Positions 12,648 to 22,800 of a DNA stretch of 64,000 bases are shown here, in pieces. This DNA is from Cristatella mucedo. Taxonomy: Eukaryota; Bryozoa; Phylactolaemata; Cristatellidae. The stretch lies in the NCBI GenBank assembly GCA_009760855.2, contig WPIO01000288.1, forward strand, positions 1-64,000, in the 5' to 3' direction. How positions within the stretch are numbered: position 1 is the first letter of the stretch; the number at the start of each line of letters is the position of its first letter. Made by a program: the position numbers and the translations under genes. The notes under the pieces were generated by a model, which saw only the letters and a program-made list of their open reading frames with translations, was not told where the DNA came from and searched no databases.

Positions 12648-13620
12648 AATAGTAATAATAATCCACTTGATAAAGCGCCCTAAGAGACCTCAATCTCTCT
12701 CTAGGCGATTTACATTTGCTGCACAGGGAAACGCGATTGAATAGTGATTAATAACCTGCTTGAAAAAGGACATGATTAAAATGCTCAGGGTCAGCATGCA
12801 AGTGCGAATAGTGGCAGCAAGCACAGTGTCAGCACGCATAAGCACATGAAGGACGAATTACAGGGTCCAACTAAATGCTGTCCTAAATAGGTGTTTTTAA
12901 GTTCTTTTTAAATGTGGTCAAGTCAAGGGATGTCCTGACGCAAGTCAGGAGTGAATTTCAGGCTTTGGGGGCATACGAACTAAATGCACCTTCTCCAAGC
13001 GATTTGAGGTTTGTACGAGGCATTGGAAAACTGATGAATTCCGAAAATCGGGTGTTACGATGCTTGGCCTGGTGGGCAGTAGTTCTGATACATAGGCAAG
13101 AGCCAAATAATGAAGTGACCTAAAAGTGAGCGACAAAACTTTGAGGTCAATCCGTTGCTTGACTTGTAGCCAGTGCAGATTGGCGAGAAGTGGTGTGATG
13201 TGGCAACTTCGACGCGCACGACAAACAAGCATAGCTGCAGAGTTTTGGGGCAGTTCTAATCTCCTGATTGTGCATGGCAGTAGGCCAGCAAGAAAGTTAC
13301 AGAAGTCAAGACGGGATGTCACAAATGTATGGACCAACTTAGACGTGGTACCCTTATCTAAACAAGGCTGAACTTTAGCAATGTTATGTAGCTGAAAGTA
13401 GGCAGATTCGACTGTGGAGCTGATGTGGTCGTCTAACGAGAGGTCACTTTGGCAAATGACACCTAGATTTCGAGCTGATTGAACAGGAGATATGCTGGCA
13501 GAGCCAATTTTGAGCGTCAGCCTTTCCAATTTGTGAATCACAGTGGGTTTGCCCATAACTAGTAAGTTAGTTTTGTCATCGTTTAGTTTAAGAAAGTTTG
13601 CTGCCATCCATGTCGGGATG
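12648..13620 (-). mobile_element. LINE family B, about 1-kb 3' copy
   Basis: Tail AATAATAATCCACTTGATAAAG at the left. The open frame on the minus strand (13607-12945, 220 codons) encodes [20 protein letters not shown] and LDFCNFLAGLLPCTIRRLE, the region after the YADD box. One of the better-preserved B copies. Confidence 0.9.
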
Positions 13621-13649
13621 TCAAAATTACTGGCCTTCTGGGATGCGGG

Positions 13650-14325
13650 ATCAGGTGATTGCTGCTAGAGCAAAACTCGGCTTGTCTGTCGTGAGCGTCG
13701 AAGTTGCAACATCACACCACTTCTCGCCTTCTTCGCGACCTCACGACATCACGCCAATTCTCGCCGACCTGCACTGGCTACAAGTCAAGTAACGGATGGA
13801 CTTCAAGGTTTCGTCGCTCACTTTTAGGTCACTTCATTCTTTGGCTCCAGCCTATATCTCAGATCTACTCCCTCACTAGGGCAAGCTTCGTACCACCCGC
13901 TTTTCGGAATCCAACAGTCTACCAATACCTTGCGCAAACCTCAAATCCTTTAGAGACCGTGCACTTAGTTTGTATGCTCCCAATGCCTGGATCTCCCTTC
14001 CGACTTGCGTCAGAACATTTCCTGACTTGACCACATTTAAAAAGAACTTAAAAAACACTCTTATTTAGGACAGCATTTAGTGGGTCCCAGTGATTCTTCC
14101 TTGATGTGCTTATGCGTGCTGACACTGTGCATGCTCCCACTAACCACGTTTGCATACTGAGCCTGTGCATGTATCCCCTAACCATGTTATTCACGTTGTT
14201 TATCAAGCATGATATTACTTACCGTTCAATTGCATTTCCCTTTGCGGCAAATGTGAAGCACTTACAAAAGATTGAGTTCTCTGCGGGCGCTTTATCAAGT
14301 GCATCAGTTTTATTTTTGTTATTAT
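13650..14325 (+). mobile_element. LINE family B, 3' copy in opposite orientation to its neighbour
   Basis: Plus strand from CGGCTTGTCTGTCGTGAGCG to the CTTTATCAAGTGCATCA end. It contains a short internal duplication (two ACATCAC...TTCTCGCC words around 13709-13765) and broken frames. Confidence 0.88.
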
Positions 14326-15245
14326 AAATAAAAAACTTATGTGTGATACGAGTGCAGATCAAAGTGGTGTGGAAAGAACGGTTTTGTGTGGGTCAATTTG
14401 GTAACCACAGCAATCATGGGTGTTACTCAGGGTGTTATCCCAGGATTACTTAAAAAATTCCATTACCCAGGTCAAGTGTTGGGGAGCTGCAGCAGGTTCT
14501 AATGTATTGCCCACTGCAAGCTAGACGAACAGCTATAACGGATCTTCAAACACTATATAAATAAGGCTGTTTACGGGAATACATATACTCAAATGGTGGC
14601 GACTTAATTTGCAAGTCACTTAAGTTATTGATTAAAACTTTGAGGTGATCTCCTGCTGCCACTTCTAAGATGGACAAATAATTTTAAAAGTTCCGGACGC
14701 AGTATCGTAGGTGCTAGCTAGTTTGTGCCGCCTGGGATGTTATTGAGCATATTGCGTGGATCTGACTACAGACTCTGAGTTTAATCGCTTCGGTAAACTT
14801 GGATCTACAATTTTAAGACCCTTAAAGACAAGTAAATGTATATATATATATAATGAAATTTTCGCGTCAAGCTTTGTGGTTAGCATTGGATGGGTTGTGA
14901 GAATATTCTTCAAGCACCATGGCAACCTAGTGATTTCAGAGCAAGTAGTTAGTTAGTATGCTAATCAGTCACGATTGGAATGAAAAGTATTTCCGCCTCT
15001 AACTGTACAAAGCTACAAAGACTACGTGGGTCTTACACAGGAGGATTTGTATATCGAATGCTCGACGCCTGAGCGCTTTAGTTACGCATATGGTAGCCTA
15101 AATATTTCATATAACGAAACAAAAAGAAAGTAAGAAACACAGAGTCAGGAGAGCATTACAGGTATTGATTAGAAAGTATCTGCATTTGCATAAAGTTTGT
15201 ATTTAATAATTTTCTAGTTGGAATATACCTCCGACCAGGTTACTA
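14326..15245. other. Unassigned sequence
   Basis: No feature seen apart from a short TATATATA run near 14842. Confidence 0.55.
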
Positions 15246-15345
15246 TTACGCCGTGGTGGCACACTAGATAATGCAGTTTTGATTTTCATACGACCTTGGT
15301 CTGAGGTCATGGTTTAAAATCCTGCGCGCGTTGGGCGATTCTTTA
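15246..15345 (+). mobile_element. SINE head, diverged
   Basis: ACGACCTTGGTCTGAGGTCATGG and AATCCTGCGCGCGTTGGGCGA, then TTCTTTATT, match the SINE head. It runs into the (AAT)n of a LINE B tail. Confidence 0.6.
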
Positions 15346-15451
15346 TTAATAATAATAATAATAATAATATTCCACTTGATAAAGCGCCATCAGAGAACTT
15401 AATCTCTTTCTACGCGCTTTACATTTGCTGCAAAGTGATATGCAATTGAAT
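15346..15451 (-). mobile_element. LINE family B, tail part of a copy split by LINE A
   Basis: (AAT)n, then CACTTGATAAAGCGCCATCAG and GCTTTACATTTGCTGCAAAG. The remainder of the same copy lies at 18945-19262. Confidence 0.88.
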
Positions 15452-15564
15452 TCCTCCCCGAGCTAAAGAGCGGCCTCGGGCGACTCCTAGCGTGGTGTGG
15501 ACCTTTACTTGATTTCTCCGTAATACCTTCGGGTATTCCGCTGCTATCTTCGCTGTGACTATTT

Positions 15565-16917
15565 ATGAGCTGTCCTCGGATATGCTACACAAAACAGGAC
15601 CTGCTTAGCATAAGATGCGATGTCGCCATTAGTCGATACCTACCGGCGTACCTTCCCCGGCGGGTCAGTGAGAACCTTCCTGCATCCTGCGTTCACCCCA
15701 TCAACAGCTCGGACATCAAACCTACGACTCGTAAGTTTAAAGCGCTAAATAGTACTTGTTGCGGTAGTAGCCCACCCGCTGTAGCCCAGCACGTTGTGAA
15801 ACGTCGTCCCACGGCCGTTACCAAGGTCCAATTCAAATTCGAAGAGCCAGCGTCCGCGAGGCCGGACGCAAACGGTAGAGAATACGAGTCACTCCATCGC
15901 CGTCGCCCAGTTGTTGGACAGCCTCTTAAATTCCGCCTACTAAATGTCCGATCGCTAAAAACCAAGGGGTTACTTATCCGCGATCAGGTGGTCCAGGAGA
16001 AGCTAGATACATTTCTGCTTACCGAAACCTGGATGATGCCTTGCTCCAGCAGCTGTATTTCCGAGACCACCCCACCCGGGTTCTCATTCTATCAGTCCTT
16101 GCGTTCTGACAAGGTTGGTGGCGGGGTTGCAATTGTTGTTCGCGAATCGTTTGGCTATAAAATGTGCAGTTTCTCGCATGGGTCATCGTTTGAATCGGTT
16201 GCTATCAGGTCTTCATCAAAGACAATGCCTCTCACCGTTGTGATATACCGGCCTCCTTCTGGCTGTCTAAACTTGTTTATAGAGGAGTTTTCAGAGTTCC
16301 TCGCTAAAATATTTGTGTGTGACAGGCCGCAACTGATTGTAGGAGACTTCAATATTCACATCGACAACCCTAACAACAGCCAGGTCCGCTCATTTCTTGA
16401 CTGTCTGGAGAATCTTGGTTTGGCCCAACACGTTAATCATAGCACCCACTTCGGTGGCCACATTCTAGATCTCGTGATCACTAAGGATGTCCTCCCCACT
16501 GTCTTTGTGGTGTGCCCACTGACCCTCTCAGATCATTGTTCGGTCTCGTTTACTGTTCCTGCTCCCTCGTATGTGCAGGGTAATGTCGAATTTGCCAAAC
16601 GACGTAACCTACAAAGAATTGACATGGACAAGTTTTTGAAATCTGTTTGTGATGCAGGCCTTCTTGATCTGCATTCAGACTCGACCGGCAGCCTCGATAC
16701 CCTCACTGATGCGATGAACATGACACTCAGGAGTGCTCTTGACAAGCATGCTCCCGTTCACACAATCTGTGTTCAAAGTCGTCGAGATTGCTTTCAATTT
16801 ACAAAAAAACTCCTTAAGATGCGCCGTGTTAAGCGCAGGCTGGAACGTCATTTCAAGAAATCGGGGTCTGAGGCAGACCTAGTCAATTTTAAAGACTTCC
16901 TTCGAGTTTACACCTGA
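15565..16917 (+). pseudogene. LINE A ORF, 5' part: apurinic-type endonuclease domain
   Basis: 450 codons. The first about 110 residues are Arg/Ser/Pro-rich without a recognised domain. From about residue 120 an EEP (APE-like) endonuclease is visible: N in LNVRSL, the catalytic E in LLTETW, YRPPSG, the D-N pair in GDFNIHID, LDLVIT, and SDH in LSDHCSV. These are the expected catalytic and metal-binding positions for the enzyme that nicks target DNA. The frame ends at TGA (16915-16917). The related copy near 61603 has CGA at this place, so the stop looks like a CpG-deamination change of an Arg codon. The frame stays open after it. Confidence 0.9.
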
Positions 16918-17335
16918 AAGCTTAAAAAAGCCAGGGCTTCTTTTTTCATTAGAAAACTGAATTCCTGCCAGTCGGACACTAAACAGATTTATAAGACAGT
17001 AAACGATTTACTGGCCAATGCTGCCAGGTCTGACTCCCCAGATATTAAGGGCTCAGCCGAAAAGTTTTTAGCCTTCTTTACTGAAAAAATTGTGCACATT
17101 CGTGCTTCCATTAAGCCCCCTCTGACCAAAGCAATCGCCGTTCCTCAACCTGTGACCTTTCTTAAAAGGTTCTCTGAAGTTTCTGCCTGTGATGTGGCTG
17201 CCTTAATAAGGTCTAGCAAAAAGAGCTCGTCTCCTGAAGACCCTATACCTTCATCTCTGTGGTCTTCACTTGCAGACCAACTTAGCCCTGCCATAACCAA
17301 GATTTTAATGCATCTTTGGGAAAAGGGGTCGTCCC
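16918..17335 (+). pseudogene. LINE A ORF, middle linker between endonuclease and RT
   Basis: Same frame as the endonuclease part, continuing past the TGA with about 139 open codons (KLKKARASFF onward). It includes FLAFFTEKI and the segment SSPEDPIPSSLW typical of the region just ahead of RT in L2/CR1-type proteins. The frame is lost near 17330: homology continues in a different frame from MGKGVVPKAF, consistent with the loss of one base in the run of A and G there. It is non-coding now unless suppressed or restored at the RNA level. Confidence 0.8.
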
Positions 17336-18857
17336 CAAAGCCTTCAAATCGGCAATCGTTAGACCTATTCTTAAAAAGCCTAGATTAGACACAGAGGTCC
17401 TAGCAAACTATTGTCCAGTTTCCCTTCTCCCGTTCCTATCAAAGATTCTTGAAAAAATTGTTGCTAAGCAGCTAGTTGAACATATTGAAAATAATGGAAT
17501 GTCAGAAACATTTCAATCAGGTTTCAAGAGGCAGCACTCTACTGAAACTGCTCTCCTTCGTGTTAACAATGACATTCTACGTGGCAACGACGACGGGAAT
17601 GTCACTGCCTTAGCTCTGCTAGATGTGTCTGCTGCCTTCGACACCATTGATCACGAAGTTGTGCTTGAACGATTGAGAACAACGATCGGTCTGGCAGACG
17701 AAGCACTGGCGTGGTTTAAATCATACTTGTCTGATCGTGTTCAATCCGTGTCGTGTGGGGGTCAGGTCTCAGACATGACAAGGGTCACCTGTGGAGTCCC
17801 TCAAGGGTCTGTACTTGGTCCCTTGCTGTTCTCCATTAATACGCAACCTCTGGGGAAAGTGATTAAGGCCCATGGAATAGGATATCATTTCTATGCTGAC
17901 GATACTCAGTTGTATTTGTCATTTAAACCGTCGGAATCTGCTGCAGCAACTGAGAAACTGAACGCTTGCCTTGCCGATATTCGACCCTGGATGTCGGAAA
18001 ACTTCCTGAAATTAAATGACGATAAAACCGAACTGCTGCTCACAGGACACCCTAAGTGTGTGGCTGGATTAAAAGGCTTTGCTACTCTAATAGGTGATGC
18101 TATTGTGCGACCTTCACCACGTGCTCGTAATCTAGGTGTCGTGTTCGACAGCTGCCTCAATTTCAAAAGCTTCATTCAGAAGACTGCTTTTACAGCTAGC
18201 CATCACATCCGATCCCTATCCAAGATTAGAAGCTGTCTCCCACAGTGGCTTGTAAAAAATTTAACTAGCTCTTTAGTTCTGTCTCGGCTTGATTATTGTA
18301 ATTCCCTCTTGGCTGGGCTACCAAAGAAAGCTATTATGCCACTACAGTGGACTATGAATATAGCTGCAAGGCTGGTCTTCAAGTCCCAGCGGTTTGAGCA
18401 CGTGTCACCTTTGCTGGAAGAGCTAGGATGGTTGCCGGTTGAGCAAAGGATACAGAGCAAATTTCTTAAGCTGACCCACAAGTCCCGCCATGGCTTGGCT
18501 CCTTCATATTTAGCTGAACTGCTGCATCAGTTTCAGCCTCTTCGCGCCCTCAGGTCCTGTATGGAGAATAAATTAGCTGTCCCATTCCTCCGCTTAAAGA
18601 CAGTTGGCGACGGAAGCTTTAGCTCTGCAGGTCCTAGACTGTGGAACTCGCTTCCACAATTCTTACGCAACGACATCTACTCTCCAACTGCCGACTATTG
18701 CACATCTTTTTCAGCGGTCCTGAACTGCTACTGCTATGCTACTCACTACCTCAACTGCTCTCTTGACTCTGATATGCTTCCCACTTTCTCTTTGTCGCGT
18801 GAGACGAAGTCTGTTGGCTGCCGAATGCGTACCGAAAGCCGCTTAAGCTGTGAGTGA
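17316..18857 (+). pseudogene. LINE A ORF, 3' part: reverse transcriptase
   Basis: 513 codons open. RT blocks are in order: AIVRPILKKP, NYCPVSLLPFLSKILEKIV, FQSGFKRQHSTETALL, the first catalytic Asp in [26 protein letters not shown], the YADD box ([13 protein letters not shown]) and LNDDKTELL, followed by the C-terminal region with [12 protein letters not shown] and [13 protein letters not shown] typical of L2/CR1-like elements. It performs target-primed reverse transcription in intact elements. All catalytic Asp residues are present, but the frame is disconnected from the endonuclease by a one-base shift. Confidence 0.92.
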
Positions 18858-18944
18858 GCTATACAAAACTGTCCTGCGTAACACTCACATGGTCTTTATG
18901 ACTTAGTGGAGTTAGTGACGGAGATACATTACATTACATTACAT

Positions 18945-19262
18945 AGTAAGTAAAATCATGCTTGAAGAACAAACAAAATGAATAGTATGGTTAGGGGTGA
19001 CATGCACAGGGTCAGCATGCAAACGTGGTTAGTGGCAGCATGCACAGTGTCAGCATGCATAAGCACATCAAGGACGAATTAAAGGGACCCACTAAATGGT
19101 GTCCTAAATAGGTGTGTTTTTAAGTTTCTTTTAAATGTGGTCAGGTCAGGGGATGTTCTGATGCAGGTCGGGAGGGAGTTCCAGGCTTTTGGAGCATACG
19201 AGCTGAATGCACGGTCTGCAAAGGATTGAAGGTTTGTACGAGGTATTTCCATACGGTTCGAA
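18945..19262 (-). mobile_element. LINE family B, remainder of the copy split by LINE A
   Basis: Continues the 3' UTR in register (taagtaaaatcatgcttg, gttaggggtgacatgcacag) into the end of the coding region. It stops near 19262, where a SINE fragment follows. Confidence 0.88.
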
Positions 19263-19267
19263 AAGCG

Positions 19268-19320
19268 GTACTGGAGGCAGTGGTCATCGCCATAAAGGCT
19301 CTTCTGCAGCTGAACAAAAG
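19268..19320 (+). mobile_element. SINE body fragment
   Basis: GCAGTGGTCATCGCCATAAAGG then CTCTTCTGCAGCT matches the SINE body downstream of the head. Placed just after a LINE B copy. Confidence 0.55.
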
Positions 19321-19584
19321 ATGCTGACGAATAAGCTACTATTGGACCTAAGGGTCTGTTTTGGAGACGGTCAAATTTTTTTTATCATAAATGAATGCCA
19401 TTTAAAAAATTGTTGACCGTTTAAGTTTTCCGGTGTATTAGTGCCGCATAAGATACACATGATTGTCTTGAGAAATTCCTAGCCATGTATGTGATATTTC
19501 AGAAATAACAACTACGGAAACTAAAAATGCAGATCGTCTTGCCTGACTGCTTTGTATTATTATCATGCCGAATAGCAGGTGAAT
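19321..19584 (-). other. Probable 3' UTR and end of the receptor gene
   Basis: About 260 bp between the stop codon and the nearest repeat fragment. No canonical AATAAA on the minus strand; AATACA occurs near 19555 and 19436. The cleavage site cannot be placed. Confidence 0.4.
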
Positions 19585-19891
19585 TTAAGAGCCATCGCCC
19601 ACCAGTAGCCTAGATCCTTGCCATTCAAGCTTGTTGTAGTCAGTGCGGCCATCTATTTCAGCAGACGCCGAGGCAGAGGTCGGGTGTAGAGAAATGTAGG
19701 GAACTAGTCCCACAGTAGTAATTGGCTGGCTAAGGGATTCCATTTCGCTATCATTTTTGCCCGTTCTAGTGTAGTCTTTAATGTCCTCATATATGTGCAT
19801 TTCGTTTTCATCTGACGTCATCTGCTTTTCTGGAAGTTTCTTTGAACGCTTCAATACGTCCATGGGGTTGATCGGTTGACCATTGATGATT
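19585..19891 (-). CDS. Last exon: cytoplasmic tail with ITIM/ITSM-like tyrosine motifs
   Basis: 307-nt final coding exon, acceptor TACTTTTTAG before 19891, stop TAA at 19587-19585. It encodes residues 347-448. Three tyrosine sites stand out: Y381 in HIYEDI (YxxI), Y412 in VPYISL, which fits the ITIM consensus (I/V/L/S)xYxx(I/V/L), and Y432 in TDYNKL, which fits a TxYxxL ITSM-type pattern. A further Tyr (387) lies in KDYTRT. Spacing between the YxxI/L sites (27 and 16 residues) is too wide for a classical ITAM (6-12). Known ITIM and ITSM sites recruit SH2-domain phosphatases or adaptors when phosphorylated; that this tail does so is inference. The rest is hydrophilic and Ser/Thr-rich. No AATAAA was found on the minus strand in the 200 bases after the stop; AATACA variants occur. 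Confidence 0.83.
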
Positions 19892-22800
19892 CTAAAAAGT
19901 AAGTTCCTAATACAATAACAGTTACATAAAATTTGCTAGATTTCATGAGCTACGAATAACCCCATAGCTTTAGAAATAAGCAGCCTCACCATTGAAATGA
20001 ATTTGCACAGAATTTTTCAGATTATTAAGGCTCTTTTAGTTGTCAAATAAGTTTGAGCGCTTGAATTTTCCTTGAAGAAAATTCGCACTAAAGTAGGATT
20101 AATAATAAAAAGTGTTGTTTTGTTCAGAGAAAATGAAGAATATAATGTAAAAAGTATAGATTAAGAATATCTGCAAATCACGGCAAAAGAAGCTATAACC
20201 AACCGTCGAGATTAGCCAAGGTATTACGACACGACAAACATTTAAAGGCCCACAAAAAGCAAACTAGGCAGCTGGCTAATTGGGAGTTTAAATTAGTCCC
20301 ATGCTCTGACTTGCATTCCTACCCAGGGAGCTCCGGGAATAGGCACGTACCATTGGGCGAAGGGAAAGCTCAGCAAAACAGATGCGTCTTTGACTGTAAT
20401 TAAAAATGACTTAAAGTCAATCCACAGAGATTATGGCCGGACGGGTAGTCAGACTTTTTTACAAATCACAAAATGTAAATAAGATGACTAAGATGACGCT
20501 GGAAAGCATGAAGAAATTACATTTTTCAATGAATATTTAATTTTAGTGGGCGTTATTTCTCTAAAAGACTCCTTGAACTTTTCTGACCAAAGATGTTTTA
20601 TTGTCATCAGATCTTCACCAAGGTTAATTATTAGTTATACAGTTATTAATATATCAAGAATTAAGGCACATCACTGAGCAGGTATCGCATATGCCACTGC
20701 TTGAGTAGGTCTGTGAGAATTTCTCTTCAAGTATTCAATGCGACGAATACTATTACCTGAAAATGTTGTATGCTGAAGGCGACTTAAGATTGGGCATTAA
20801 TTGTTACCTTGATTGTGTTGAATTACTGGACTCCACCATTTGTACATGGAAGCAGTGGTCAATATGATTTCCCTTAAAGGCTTCTAGTTTTCGAACACAT
20901 TGAAAACTAAGTAATGAAAAAATACCTTCACTTTCTTTATCAAACTTTAATTACCACGAAAGCCACAAATAATGTAAGTACTCAAATTTAAAATATGATA
21001 AAGGCGATTACAAGTAACCAATAAGGAGGATACTTTCCTTTTTTTTAATTTTAAGCCTAGAATATCTCAGAATAGCTCGCTGTAGATCGTGCAATATTTA
21101 TTTTTACGGTCAAGGGATAGCAAAAATACCTTTCACATGCATTTCGCCTAATCACTAATTAATAATGCAAAAACCAGATTAATAGTATTTTTAAAGATTA
21201 AGGTCACAATCTCAACACTATTCGAGGAAATATGGAAATGTGAAATGAGATGCGTTTCACTCAATAAACTAAAACGAAGTCAGGCTACACTTAGGATTTA
21301 ATTTTATGAAGTACCAAGTCCAATGGGAGGCGATAACCAGCCTTTAAAGGAATACATAATACGAGTTTATTAATGAAATCTGTATAGTGAATATTAAAAT
21401 CCAAAAGCATCATACTTGCTCGCTAAAATATTTTGCAAGCTATTTTTATTATTACTATGGGAATATGAGAGTTTGTCGACTGCAGCTAAGCCTCAGAGCG
21501 AGCTTACTCAGGTATTTCTGCTCAGGGGATTTACAATAACGGGCATTGCACAAGTATCAGGTGTTCTCTTACTAATCGTCTTGTAGGAGCTCTTTAGAGC
21601 CTCTAATATCTTTATAGATCAAATTTATGGAAAGCCGGAAGTTAAGCACACAAGGCAGTACGCCCGAAGCTTTTTTTGAAACGTTAAGCTACTCGGCTGG
21701 GCAATTATACCCGTCATATACACTACTACCTGCAAGTAACCCTTCCAAAATGTCACCAGCTTCTCAAATTCTTAGCACATAATAATAATAATAATAATAA
21801 ACTTGATAATGCGTCCTCAGAGAACTCAATCTCTTTCTAGGGGCTTTACATTTTCTGCAAAGGAAGCACGATCGCATGGTTATTGGTAGCACAAACAATA
21901 AGCAACAAGAATAAAATGGTTAGGGGTGACATGTACAGGGTCAACATGCAAGTTTTGTTCGCAGCAGCATGCAGAGTGTCAGCACGCATAAGCACATAAA
22001 TAGCGAATGACAGGGACTCACTACATGCTGTGATGACTAGGTGTGTTTTTAATTTCCTTTTAAATGTGGTCAAGTGAGGGAATGTCTTGACGCAAGTCGG
22101 GAGTGAATTCCATGCTTTGGGAGCATACAAACTAAAGGCACGGTTACCAAATGATTTGAGGTTTATACGAGGTACGGGTAAACATTTAGATTGCGAAAAG
22201 CAGGTCGTACGATGCTTAGACTGGTGAGGCAGTAGATCTGAAAGGATGTCAACTAAGCTAAATGTAGATTTAATAAACTCCTCCCAAAGCACACCCCAAT
22301 TTAGAGCCTAGAAAGAGATTGAAATCTCTGAGGGCGCATTATCAAGTGTATCATTATCATTATTATTATTAACAGTTAGACTCCGCAAAGGTGATAGTAG
22401 CAAGCTTAGCCTGGTAAGAAAGTAGTGCTGATAGTTAGGCTGAAGCCAAATAATGAAGATATCTAAAAGTGAGCGACGAAATCTTGAAGTCGATGCAGAC
22501 AACCTGTAGCCAGCTTAGGTCGGCAATAAGTGGTGTGACATGGCAACTGTGCCGCTCACGACAGACTAGCGTTGCTCCAGAGCTTTGAACCACGTGTAAG
22601 CGCCTCTCGAAACAAAGACTAAAGCAGCACGCCGAATGTGAGCCTCTAGTAAAGCGTCTGCAGCCCACTTAAAAATATAGCAGCTTCCTATAAATTGTCG
22701 CGGTGAAATGTACTAGAAATAGTAGAAAATAGCCCCTGGAATCAGCTTTACAAGCATCCAGAAGGTGTGCCTCTGTAAGAAACACCAACAATGCCCCAAT

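Larger units (their letters stand above)
15452..18944 (+). mobile_element. LINE family A (L2/CR1-like), near full-length copy
   Basis: About 3.5-kb non-LTR retrotransposon. It has a GC-rich leader (15452-15564), an endonuclease and reverse transcriptase coding region (15565-18857) and a short 3' end finishing in ACATT repeats (18926-18944), a tail style known from L2-clade LINEs. It lies inside a minus-strand family B copy: B sequence stops at about 15451 (reading ...gcaattgaat) and resumes at 18945 (agtaagtaaaatcatgc), matching an uninterrupted B copy near 61940. Coding lesions are a TGA at 16915 and a frameshift near 17330, so this copy is probably not autonomous now. No clear target-site duplication was seen. 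Confidence 0.93.

Noticed and set aside
12648-14325. Twin-primed LINE B (minus 12648-13620, plus 13650-14325)
   Set aside because: Both pieces carry their own 3' end and tail, so they are two separate insertions.
15346-15365. Microsatellite (AAT)n as independent repeats
   Set aside because: These runs are the tails of LINE B copies, not independent loci.
18921-18944. Pentamer ACATT satellite
   Set aside because: It is the 3' tail of the LINE A copy.
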